From: Fibrobacter sp. UWH4
GTDB lineage: Bacteria; Fibrobacterota; Fibrobacteria; Fibrobacterales; Fibrobacteraceae
Assembly: GCF_900142475.1 (NCBI RefSeq)
Contig: NZ_FRAY01000005.1
Coordinates: 344,581-408,580, forward strand
Reading direction: 5' to 3'
Length of the DNA: 64,000 nt
Positions 40,701-49,600 of the stretch are shown piece after piece. Under the pieces are notes generated by a model that was given only the letters and a program-made list of their open reading frames with translations, did no database searches and was not told the DNA's origin. The position numbers and the translations under genes were made by a program. The first letter of the stretch is position 1. The number at the start of each line of letters is the position of its first letter.

Positions 40701-41286
40701 GCCGCAAAGCCTAGAAGCGTTAATTGGGGAATTTTCGTCGCTCCCTGGAATCGGGCACAAGACCGCCCGTCGCCTCGCTTATCATATCCTGACCAAGCAT
40801 CAGGCCGATGTGGAACGCTTTGCCGAAAACCTGCTGAATGCCAAGAACAGGGTTCACCCCTGTCCGCGCTGCTACGCCTTTACCGACGAGGACCTGTGCC
40901 CCGTGTGCAAGTCGCGTCCCGACTCCAAGTCCATCTGCGTGGTCGAGAAAAGTTCCGACATCGTCCCGTTCGAACGTTCCGGAATTTACAAGGGCACTTA
41001 CTTTGTTCTGGGAGGCGTGATCTCGCCGCTCGACGGTATCGGCCCCGAACACTTGCACCTGCCGGAGCTGGTCCGGCGCATTAAGGAAGAAGGTGTCGAG
41101 GAATTGATCCTCGCTCTTGGTTCCAGCCCCGAGGCGGACAGCACCGCCCTGATGCTCGACCGGATGCTCGCGGGCGTCAATGTCAAGCGCACGCGTCTTG
41201 CCCGCGGAATCCCGATGGGCAGCGACCTTGAATTTGTCGATGAAGTCACCATGCTCCGCGCCTTCGAAGGGAGAGTCAGCTTATGA
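40690..41286 (+). CDS. recR: Recombination mediator RecR
   Basis: 198 residues, standard length. Helix-hairpin-helix SLPGIGHKTARRLAYHIL, zinc finger PCPRCYAFTDEDLCPVCK and Toprim domain ICVVEKSSDIVPFERSG are complete; EEGVEELILALGSSPEADST and RLARGIPMGSDLEFVDEVTL-like end (VDEVTMLRAFEGR) agree with RecR. With RecF/RecO it loads RecA at gaps. It overlaps the EAL-HDOD gene by 11 nt at its start and the EngB gene by 4 nt at its end. Confidence 0.95.
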   Translation: MNIEPQSLEALIGEFSSLPGIGHKTARRLAYHILTKHQADVERFAENLLNAKNRVHPCPRCYAFTDEDLCPVCKSRPDSKSICVVEKSSDIVPFERSGIYKGTYFVLGGVISPLDGIGPEHLHLPELVRRIKEEGVEELILALGSSPEADSTALMLDRMLAGVNVKRTRLARGIPMGSDLEFVDEVTMLRAFEGRVSL

Positions 41287-41987
41287 TGCAGGAAGAAAAG
41301 AAAGTGCAGTCCCCGAAAATGGCGAAAGGAATGAAGGCGAACTTGCCGCCGAAAGTGAAACACCATGCTCCCGTGGTGGTGGGCGGCTACAAGATTGTCT
41401 CCGCAGAATTTGTGAAGGGGTCCACAAGTATCAAGCATCTCCCCGAAGAAAGGCTCCCGCAGATTGCCTTCCTGGGGCGTTCGAATGTGGGTAAATCGTC
41501 GCTCATGAATGCCTTGATGGGCCGTAAGGACCTGGTAAAAGTCGGAAGAACCCCCGGAAAGACCCGCGAATTGAATTTTTTCAAAGTCAACAACCGCTTT
41601 TTTCTAGTAGATTTACCTGGTGTAGGCTTTGCAAAGGTCAGTAACAGCAAGCGCGACCAGATGTCCGACTTTATCCGCGACTATGTGGAAAAGTGCAAGG
41701 ACCTGAAAGGTCTCGTGTATTTGGTGGATGTGCGCCACGGCGGACATGCCATCGATATCGAGACGGTCGAGAACATCCACGCGTCGGGCTGCCCCGTACT
41801 GATTGTTGCGAGCAAGCGCGACAAGGCGAATCAGTCGGAACTTTCGAAGGGCTTGCGCTCGATCCGTGAAAATTTCGGTCTTGAGCAGAACCCGCTGAGT
41901 GTGAGCTCTCTCAAGAAGTTCGGGTTGGACGCTTTATGGCAGAACATTTTGGAAGCTCTAGGATTGACCGGACAAGAGAATGTATAA
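41283..41987 (+). CDS. engB: Ribosome biogenesis GTPase EngB/YsxC
   Basis: 234 residues. G1 is IAFLGRSNVGKSSLMNALM, G3 is LVDLPGVGFAKVS, G4 is IVASKRDKANQ, the usual T/NKxD read as SKRD. EngB assembles the large ribosomal subunit. An N-terminal 40-residue basic extension (MMQEEKKVQSPKMAKGMKAN and on) precedes the conserved start KIVSAEFVKGS, making the protein longer than the usual 195-210 residues. The start is the ATG at 41283 overlapping the recR stop. It overlaps mlaE by 8 nt. Confidence 0.93.
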   Translation: MMQEEKKVQSPKMAKGMKANLPPKVKHHAPVVVGGYKIVSAEFVKGSTSIKHLPEERLPQIAFLGRSNVGKSSLMNALMGRKDLVKVGRTPGKTRELNFFKVNNRFFLVDLPGVGFAKVSNSKRDQMSDFIRDYVEKCKDLKGLVYLVDVRHGGHAIDIETVENIHASGCPVLIVASKRDKANQSELSKGLRSIRENFGLEQNPLSVSSLKKFGLDALWQNILEALGLTGQENV

Positions 41988-42858
41988 GAAGGCTTCGAGG
42001 AATTGGCAACGCTTGACTTTGCCGGCGAGGATGTTTCACTTGCTCGGCATATTCTTGTTGCGCCGTCCTATGGGCCAGCTTTGCGCCCTTTTCTTCAAGG
42101 CTGTCGCCAGTCTCTTCTCGCGCAGCCGTAACTTCAAGACCGACTCCCGAAACATTATCATGCAGACCTTCTTTACGGGGGTCGAAATATTCCCGATTCT
42201 CTTTGTCGTGGCGACCTTGTTTGGTACCATTGTGATTATCGAAGTGATTTCCATGATGGGAAAGATGGGCTTTTCCGACGTGGTGGGAAGCCTGATCGTG
42301 GTGGTCATCATCCGCGAACTGGGACCTATCCTCACGGCGTTCCTGATTGCAGGCCGAAGCGGTTCTTCCCTTACGACCTACATCGGTAGCATGGTCATCA
42401 ATTCCGAAGTAGATGCCTTGGCGACTATGGGTGTCGATCCGATCCGTTTCTTGGTGATGCCGGGACTGATTGGTGGTTGCATCGCCTTGTTCATCATGAA
42501 CTTTTTCTTTAGTCTGAGCGCCATTTGTGGGGGATACCTAGTGACCAAGGGCGCTGTTCTGCTGAGTGGCAACATGATTAATATCCAGTTGACTTGGTCG
42601 TATCTTAGCCATGAAATCCTGAGCGCCATCTCGATGACGGACTTCGTGTTCATTATCGTGAAGCCGCTCGTATTCGGTGCGATTATCACGACCAACGCCT
42701 GCTACCAGGCCCTGAACATCACTCGCGACGTGCGGCAGGTTCCCAAGGCGGTGTCCCGCTCCGTGATTAAGTCGTTCTTGTACGTGGTGCTTGCGGACGT
42801 GTTCCTGTCGCTAGTCTATTTTGTTGAATACATGAACAACTTCTCGACGATTATCTAA
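41980..42858 (+). CDS. MlaE-family lipid transport permease
   Basis: 292 residues with about five to six membrane helices. The family signature AGRSGSSLTTYIGSMVINSE followed by VDALATMGVDPIRFLVMPG matches MlaE/YrbE permeases. With the MlaF-like ATPase next (42858), it forms the inner-membrane ABC transporter of phospholipid between membranes. The MCE-domain partner MlaD is not in this window, although the operon usually encodes it nearby. Its stop shares a base with the ATPase start (TAATG). Confidence 0.9.
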   Translation: MYKKASRNWQRLTLPARMFHLLGIFLLRRPMGQLCALFFKAVASLFSRSRNFKTDSRNIIMQTFFTGVEIFPILFVVATLFGTIVIIEVISMMGKMGFSDVVGSLIVVVIIRELGPILTAFLIAGRSGSSLTTYIGSMVINSEVDALATMGVDPIRFLVMPGLIGGCIALFIMNFFFSLSAICGGYLVTKGAVLLSGNMINIQLTWSYLSHEILSAISMTDFVFIIVKPLVFGAIITTNACYQALNITRDVRQVPKAVSRSVIKSFLYVVLADVFLSLVYFVEYMNNFSTII

Positions 42859-43673
42859 TGCTGGACGAAGCCTTAAGAATGGAAGATGTTCACCTTGCGT
42901 ATCGCGATATCGCAGGGACGATGTTCTCCAAGCCCCGGACGCTTGGTTTTTTCCAGCGTGTAGAAACCGACCCGCAAAAGGAACTTTTCTCGGATGTGAA
43001 TTTGAGTGTGAAGCGCGGGGAAACTATCTGCATTGGCGGCGGTTCCGGTCAGGGCAAGAGTGCCCTCTTGCGAATTATCGCGGGTCTGATTCGTCCGACT
43101 CGTGGCAACATCTTCTATTTTGGCGAATATATTCCTCCTGAAAGGCTGACTGCGCTCGAAGTGGCAAAGCGTCAGGTGGGCATGGTGTTCCAGAACGGGG
43201 CTTTGATTTCGAACCTGCGCGTACGCGACAACATCGCCTTGCCGCTGCGTTACCACAAGGTGGGCACTCCGGCCGAAATCGAGGAAAAGATCAATATGGC
43301 CATGGACCTGATGCGAGTCCGCGACGAGGCCGATATGTTCCCGCACATGCTGAGTATGGGCATGCAGAAACGTGTGGCGATTGCTCGTAGCTGGGCGATG
43401 GACCCGAAACTGTTGCTGATGGACGAACCGACGGCGGGACTTGACAACTACAACCGCCGCAACCTGCTGCCGCTGATTGACAACATGCGTATGCTGTTCA
43501 AAACGACCATCATCATCGTGACACATGACCTGATGATTTCCAAGGAACTGGGCTGCAATATCTGCTTTGTCCATAGCAAGAGCTTGACCGAGCCGCATTC
43601 CTTCGACTACTGGGTCAATTCCGACAGCGACATTTCCAAGGAACTGTTCCGAGATCTTTGCAACAGCGGGTAA
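42858..43673 (+). CDS. MlaF-like ABC transporter ATPase
   Basis: 271 residues. Walker A GGSGQGKSALLRIIAGL, signature region MLSMGMQKRVAIARSWAMDP in place of LSGGQ, and Walker B LLLMDEPTAGLDN. The Q-loop VGMVFQNGALISNLRVRDNI is typical of MlaF. It drives the MlaE-like permease encoded before it. The ATPase starts at the base of the permease stop. Followed by 166 nt that carry the promoter of rpmH. No MlaD- or MlaC-like gene follows, so the complex is likely completed from elsewhere in the genome. Confidence 0.9.
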   Translation: MLDEALRMEDVHLAYRDIAGTMFSKPRTLGFFQRVETDPQKELFSDVNLSVKRGETICIGGGSGQGKSALLRIIAGLIRPTRGNIFYFGEYIPPERLTALEVAKRQVGMVFQNGALISNLRVRDNIALPLRYHKVGTPAEIEEKINMAMDLMRVRDEADMFPHMLSMGMQKRVAIARSWAMDPKLLLMDEPTAGLDNYNRRNLLPLIDNMRMLFKTTIIIVTHDLMISKELGCNICFVHSKSLTEPHSFDYWVNSDSDISKELFRDLCNSG

Positions 43674-43839
43674 AAAATAATTATTTGTTGATAGATTGTT
43701 GATAAATTGAATTGTCTGCGGGGAAATCGTAAAAATGTCCGTAAAACTTGCTTACACGACCCTTTGACCCCTTGATTTATCTAGGAATTTTTCTAATTTT
43801 GAGACTCAAAAAATTTGACTTTTAATAAAGGTTACTACA

Positions 43840-43995
43840 ATGAAAAGAACATTCCAGCCTCATAATCGTAAGCGCGCCAACAAGCATGGTTTCCGTGCCC
43901 GCATGGAAGACCGTTGGGGTCGTGCTGTTCTGAGCCGTCGTCGCGCCAAGGGTCGCAAGCGCCTCACCGTGAGCGACACCATCTACAAAAAGTAG
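43840..43995 (+). CDS. rpmH: 50S ribosomal protein bL34
   Basis: 51 residues, too short for many ORF searches. [20 protein letters not shown] and [19 protein letters not shown] match bL34 with its Arg/Lys-rich body. It is followed directly by rnpA, yidD and yidC, the conserved gene order of bacteria. The ATG at 43840 follows AAAGG. Confidence 0.97.
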   Translation: MKRTFQPHNRKRANKHGFRARMEDRWGRAVLSRRRAKGRKRLTVSDTIYKK

Positions 43996-44013
43996 GATTG
44001 GCTCATAGCCTCG

Positions 44014-44376
44014 TTGCGCTCCTATAGGCTGCCTAACCAGCCAGCTTATCGGCAAGTAGCCGTCCATGGGAAGTTCATCCGCACGCCGTCTTTCACGATG
44101 CGTTGGATAGAAAGCCCGGACGGTTTTTGTCGTTTTTGCTTTTTGGCGAAAAAGAAGAACGGTAACGCAGTTTACCGCAACAAGTGCCGTAGATTGCTGC
44201 GGCCCCTGTTTTTTGAAAGGGTTCCCCATATAGCGAAGCCCGTTTGGGCGATGATTATCGTGAGTGACAATTCCGAGGTCATGTCCTCGGCGCGCATGCG
44301 CGAATCGGCGCTCAAGGTGTTCAAGAAAATGGAATGGACCGAGGGGCTCGACCTGGGGAACTTGCCCAATGGATAA
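44014..44376 (+). CDS. rnpA: Ribonuclease P protein component
   Basis: 120 residues from the TTG at 44014. KKKNGNAVYRNKCRRLLRPL is the RNP motif of RnpA, which binds the catalytic RNA of RNase P. Start choice: no ATG occurs in frame between the rpmH stop and the conserved part, so TTG 44014 is the most likely. The upstream bases ggctcatagcctcg are close to the CTCATAGC dispersed repeats; a contribution of that repeat to the N-terminus is possible but weak. Overlaps yidD by 8 nt. Confidence 0.88.
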   Translation: MRSYRLPNQPAYRQVAVHGKFIRTPSFTMRWIESPDGFCRFCFLAKKKNGNAVYRNKCRRLLRPLFFERVPHIAKPVWAMIIVSDNSEVMSSARMRESALKVFKKMEWTEGLDLGNLPNG

Positions 44377-44644
44377 TGGTGGGGACAGCGGTTTTTGGGG
44401 AAAGCTTCACGGCGCGTTGAAAATGCTCCTGATTGCGCCCATCCGGCTGTACCAGTTGATTCATCCTTTCTTCTTCAGTGGCGTTTGCAGGTTCCAGCCG
44501 ACATGCTCGCAGTATGCCATCGAGGCCATCCGCGTACACGGAGTGTTTAAAGGTTTCTATCTTGCGGTTTTCAGAATTTTAAGGTGCAACCCGTTTTGCA
44601 AGGGCGGTTATGACCCGGTCCCGCCCAGAAAGGAAAAAAGATGA
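44369..44644 (+). CDS. yidD: Membrane insertion efficiency factor YidD
   Basis: 91 residues from the ATG at 44369. IAPIRLYQLIHPFFF, then GVCRFQPTCSQYAIEAIRVH and RILRCNPFCKGGYDPVP are the diagnostic Cys-rich motifs of YidD. It helps YidC insert membrane proteins. An upstream extension of the reading frame overlaps rnpA and is not real. Its stop overlaps the yidC ATG (ATGA). Confidence 0.95.
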   Translation: MDNGGDSGFWGKLHGALKMLLIAPIRLYQLIHPFFFSGVCRFQPTCSQYAIEAIRVHGVFKGFYLAVFRILRCNPFCKGGYDPVPPRKEKR

Positions 44645-46533
44645 ACAAGAATACTATCATCGGATCCGTTCTTATCGGCGCCATCATGATTTGGTGGTTC
44701 TTCATGAACTCGGCGAACAACGAGGCTGCCGCAAAGGCGAAGCTTGCGCAGAAGGCCGCCGCCAAGGAAGCTGCCGCCCAGGTCGCCGATTCCTCCACAG
44801 CTCCGTCTGCAAACGGACTCGTGCTCCCCGGCTCCACTGCCGAAGTCAAGGCCGCCCCGGTTCTCGGTGCTCCGGCAACGGACAAGGTCACTGAGCCTGC
44901 CGAAGTGGCCGGATCCACCGCCGATAGCGCAAACGTCATTGCGAGCGAAGCGAAGCAATCCACCGCAGATTCTGCCGCTGCAGAAGCCCCGAAGGTTGTC
45001 GCCCAGCGCACGGTCACGGTCGAAACCGACAAGTTCATCATGACCCTGAGCAACAAGGGCGGCAAGGTCCAGAGCGTTATCGTCAAGGCCCTGCCGGATT
45101 CCGCAAACCATTTCCCCGAACTCATTCAGGATACCGCGCTCGGCGCCCTCGACCTGAACCTCGGCGGTGCCGACCTTTCCGAAGTCCTGTTCGATGTCGA
45201 TGCTCCGGAATGGATCAATGTCGAAAACGATACTACGGTACAGTTTGTCTTTACTGATGCCAACGGCAACCAGTTGGTGCGTAGCTACGGCTTCACCAAG
45301 GCTGGCGTCGCTGTTCGCCAGGTGAACAAGTTCAAGGGCTTCCGCGTCGACAAGTACGAGCTTTCCTGGAAGGGCGGCATGCGTGAAACCGAAGAATTCC
45401 CGAAGGGCAAGAGCTTCGGCGGTACAAGCTACTTCTTTAGCGAAGTGATTTTCAAGAACAACGAAATCACCGAACGCGAAACATTCAACGATGCCATGAC
45501 CTTCGACAACGCCAACTACTACTGGGTCGGCATGCGCCGTAAGTACGTGGCCATGTCGGTGCAGTTCGATTCTCCGGTGCCGGCACAGGTCAAGGCCAAG
45601 CACATCAATTTGGCTACCGAGGGCAACCCGGATCCGGGTACCTACAGCCTCTCCATTGCAGACGCCGTGCGCGGCGATTCCGTTGCCTACAATTTCATGG
45701 TGCTCCCGCTGGAATGGTCCGAAGTCGAATCGCTCGGCCAGGGCTACGAAAAGATTATCGTGACGGGCTCCAAGTGGTTCCCCGGTTCCAGCATCTGGTT
45801 CGTGTGGATTTGCGCCATGCTCCTCAAGCTGCTCAAGTTCTTCTACTCCATCATTCCGAACTACGGCGTCGCCATTATCCTTGTGACTTTCATTGTTCGC
45901 GGCATTACGACCCCGTTCACCATCAAGCAGCTCAAGTCGACTTCTGCCATGAGCAAGCTCAAGCCGCAGCTCGACGAAATCAATGTGAAGTACCGTAGCG
46001 ATCCGCAAAAGAAGCAGGCCGCCATCATGGAGCTTTACGCCAAGAACGGCGTGAACCCGCTTGCGAGCTGCACCGGCGGCTGCCTCCCGATGATTATTCA
46101 GATGCCGATTTTCATGGGCCTCTTCTTCGTGCTCGGTCGCGCCGTTGAACTCCGCGGCATGCCGGCCTTCCTCTGGATTACCGACCTCAGCCGCAGCGAC
46201 GTGATTTTCCACGGCTTCAGTATTCCGTTCCTCATGCCCGATGGCCTCGCTCTCCTCCCGTGGATTATGGTGGTTACCACCTACTTCCAGACCAAGGTGA
46301 CCATGAGCGGCAACGGCGCCATGGACCCCGCCCAGGCAAAGATGATGACTTGGATGATGCCGGCCATGATGTTCCTCTTCAGCGCGGTGATGCCCTCCGG
46401 CCTCGTGCTCTACTGGATTGTGTCCAACTTCTGGAGCATCATTCAGTACAAGATTATCCGCCGCGACAACGGCAATAATGGACCGAAAACCGTGAATGGC
46501 AAGAAGGTCGTCGACGCCGAAGTCGTGAAGTAG
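44641..46533 (+). CDS. yidC: Membrane protein insertase YidC with a repeat-derived linker
   Basis: 630 residues. The first helix is IIGSVLIGAIMIWWFFMNS, followed by a low-complexity Ala/Lys/Pro-rich linker (about residues 25-130), the periplasmic beta domain (TDKFIMTLSNKGGKVQSV, in pieces), and the conserved helices IILVTFIVRGITTPFTIKQL, PLASCTGGCLPMIIQMPIFM and LPWIMVVTTYFQTKVTM with AVMPSGLVLYWIVSNFWSI. The Gram-negative YidC layout is complete. Residues 99-107, VIASEAKQS, are encoded by a copy of the CATTGCGAG...GAAGCAATCC repeat, shortened to keep the frame. AAGGA precedes the ATG. Confidence 0.95.
   Translation: MNKNTIIGSVLIGAIMIWWFFMNSANNEAAAKAKLAQKAAAKEAAAQVADSSTAPSANGLVLPGSTAEVKAAPVLGAPATDKVTEPAEVAGSTADSANVIASEAKQSTADSAAAEAPKVVAQRTVTVETDKFIMTLSNKGGKVQSVIVKALPDSANHFPELIQDTALGALDLNLGGADLSEVLFDVDAPEWINVENDTTVQFVFTDANGNQLVRSYGFTKAGVAVRQVNKFKGFRVDKYELSWKGGMRETEEFPKGKSFGGTSYFFSEVIFKNNEITERETFNDAMTFDNANYYWVGMRRKYVAMSVQFDSPVPAQVKAKHINLATEGNPDPGTYSLSIADAVRGDSVAYNFMVLPLEWSEVESLGQGYEKIIVTGSKWFPGSSIWFVWICAMLLKLLKFFYSIIPNYGVAIILVTFIVRGITTPFTIKQLKSTSAMSKLKPQLDEINVKYRSDPQKKQAAIMELYAKNGVNPLASCTGGCLPMIIQMPIFMGLFFVLGRAVELRGMPAFLWITDLSRSDVIFHGFSIPFLMPDGLALLPWIMVVTTYFQTKVTMSGNGAMDPAQAKMMTWMMPAMMFLFSAVMPSGLVLYWIVSNFWSIIQYKIIRRDNGNNGPKTVNGKKVVDAEVVK
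44936..44961 (+). repeat. Dispersed repeat, CATTGCGAG...GAAGCAATCC family, inside yidC
   Basis: CATTGCGAGCGAAGCGAAGCAATCC, a version of the repeat with bases missing in the core, in frame with yidC. It encodes VIASEAKQS, the peptide that this repeat gives in one frame. Confidence 0.75.
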
Positions 46534-46553
46534 TAGAGTTTTAACGGAGAAAG

Positions 46554-46583
46554 TCCCCGGTCCGCATGGCCCGGGGATTTTTT
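46554..46583 (+). terminator. Terminator after yidC
   Basis: TCCCCGG (46554-46560) pairs with CCGGGGA (46571-46577), followed by six T (46578-46583). Confidence 0.88.
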
Positions 46584-46666
46584 GTTCGTTAGATTGAAGG
46601 TTATATTCTTGTAAACTTCTTGTAAGAAAACTATATTTGTTTACGGATATAAACAGAGGATTCCTT

Positions 46667-49600
46667 ATGAAAAAGATTCCGGTTTTTCATGCGTTATTCA
46701 TTGTTGGTCTGCTGGCCTTGTCTGCGGTCTCTTTTGCAGCCGAGGGGACGAAGTATTTCTGCTTCAAGGAAGTTGATGAAGACGATGACTCCACTGCGGA
46801 TCGACTGGAATTTCGTCAGGTTGTATCTCAGGTTGAACCTGATGAGGCGGATGAAACCTGCTTTGTGTACTGGTTCGATGAAACGGTCCCAAGTCAGGTG
46901 CGTGATAACATGACGGATGCCTATGGGTACGTTAGCGGTTGGCTTGGTTCGAATTTTGCCTCGGTTGTGCTGAAATCGGATATCGCGTTTGCGGGGCATA
47001 CGGAGTCTGGTTGTACGGGGTCCCCGGACGGGTTCAAGGGTAAGTACCTGGAATTGACCGAAGGTCGTTCTATTAGCAGTGAAGCCGGAAAGCGCTATAC
47101 CATATCGGGACTCTGCTATGAGTCTATAGATGATAATGATGGTATCGGTTTTGTTAGCATAGTTCATGGTTCGGCTGGAGGCATTTTGAATGTCAAGTTC
47201 TCGGATGTCTATTTTAGCTTGTCTGGTGACGGTTCGCATGCGGGAGTTGTGTCTCTCGACTTTGAATATTATTCTAATTCAATCAGAGACATTGAAATTG
47301 AGGACTCCTATTTTAAGGCGGATTACGCAGGCGCCCTGTTCGGCTATGCCAAGAATTACTCTGGCTCGATAGAAAATGTAGCGGTAAAAAATGTGACTGT
47401 GGATGCCTACCATCATGCGGGGGCTGTCGTGGGTTTCGCAGAAGAAGGCGGTATGGCCTTGAACAATGTAGCTGTAACCGATGGCAAAGTCAATGGCCAA
47501 ATTAATGCTGGCGGTCTTGTTGGTTTTACCGATGGTTCTATTGCGATAACGAAGTCTTATTATCGGGGGTCCGTGTCGTCAAAAACGAGAGCGGGTGGCA
47601 TATTGGGGTATGTTGAGGGCAATGGGTCTATTGACATCAACAATACTTTTACGAAAGGTGGTATTTCGGGAGGCTCCGTTCAGGGAGCGAGTGCCGTTGG
47701 ATATATTATCGGTCAGACGAGCGAAGCCTATGACAATAACGTAACATTATATAACAACTACCACTTTGGCGAAGATGGCGTTGAACTTGGCGTGGGTGGG
47801 GAAGAATTTTATCAGAACGGGTTTGTCTGGTCTGAGGGATCTGATAAGATATATGCGAATGTGCGCAATGCCTATGGTTCGTTGACGGCAACGGGAGATT
47901 TGAATTATTATAGAAATGATGATTGTGTAGAAGGTGGAATGTCTGCTTGCACGTCATATATGGATTTCTTTGCTGGAACGTTTGCGTCGCCTTTGATCCG
48001 CTCTGCGAATGGAATTGCTTCGGAAGCGGACATGAAGTCAGGACTCTTTGCGGCTCTGTTAAACTACAATTTAGAATCCAAAGGAAAAACAGCCTTATGG
48101 GTGAGCGATGGCATTTTTAATGATGGCCTGCCCTCTTGCGTGAACACGACTAAAACACCTAATCATTTGGTGGTGGTGCATACAAAGAATTTAAAAGATC
48201 CAGAAAAAACAAGTTTAGGACTTAAGGATAATTGGGTTCAGTTCTTAAACTATAATGGTGATTACTCTCATTCTCTTATAGCTTCTAGTTACATTAGTTA
48301 TACGGATGCGTCTGGTTCGTTGAACTCTAATGTTAAGGTTTCAATTGAAAACATTGTTGCTGCTGTTGGATCAAAAGCAATGCTTGTTGATAGTGTTGGC
48401 AATATAATTTCGTTGCCGAATGAAATTGATTCTTATTTCGTGGGCCTAGTTGTTCCGCCTTCGAGCTACGATGTCGTTTACAAGTATTGTGACAGTCAGA
48501 ATAACTGTAGAGATTTTGAAGATGTGACAACCACTGCTTTAGGCTTCTTGACCCCAAGAGTGGACTCTTTTGTAGATGGGAGCGATGCTCCGCTGCAGCT
48601 TGTTCCGAATGTGGTGAGTTATAGCGAAGGCTTTGGCCTAGAATATGTGTTGAACTATGAGCTTGAATTGCTAGATGAAAATGGTAGCGTGATTAACGGT
48701 TTGGCTTCTACAACCCCCGCAGGTATGGAGTTCTGGTCGTTCCAGGACATTGCCCAAAATATCAGGAATGCCGGCATAAGCGATGTTAAAACAATCGTTC
48801 TGAAGTATTCATCGGCAACGTATGGACATTACCCGATGTTGGCTATTGCAAATCCGAAAGAATTTGATTTTGAGGTTGATATCTATGGCTTAGATAAGAA
48901 TAGTTCGATGGTGGAAATGATCGAGTCTAGTGCGTCTGCGGAACCGTACGATTTGCAGCTTCCTTATGGCGCGGGAGTCAGGGTTAGTAGCATTGGAAAG
49001 TATTGGACTGGGTATAAGATAAAGGACACGTATTCTGTTACTTATCTGTATGACGCAACCAAGAATGGTTGCTCGGCCCCCGAACTTGATAGTAGCGGTG
49101 TGGAAAACTTGTTCTTTGGAACGGTTGATGCGCTTGTGGAAAAAATGGGCGAATGCGGGACCGTGAAATGGACTATTTCGGATCTCGATGTAAATAAAGC
49201 CGAAGATCTGGTTATTCTGGATAGCGTCAAAAAGGCTAGTTTTATAGCTCAAAAAAAATACGGCAATACAGTCACGGAAAAATTGTCCATTGTTCCCGAT
49301 TACACTCTTGTTAATTATAACGTGTCCTTTGATTTGAATCTGCCTGCAGGAATGGATCTGTCTTCGGTGTTTCTGGGACGCAGCTGGTTTACGATAGATC
49401 CTTCGAAAATGACGGTTGAAGGCCCTCGTTTCCCCAGGATTTATACAAACGAATGTCCCACGATGTTGGCTTGGTCGCCGAAAGAAAACGCAAGCGAAGT
49501 CACTGCTGTCGTCAATACGTTCTTTGATCCTCAGTACTATAAAGACTACATTAATAGCAGTTTCTTGTATTTCAATCCTGCCACTGGACCTGACAGCAGT

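Noticed and set aside
43674..43839. Origin of replication near rpmH-rnpA
   Set aside because: The gene order often sits near oriC, but there is no dnaA gene and no clear DnaA boxes here.
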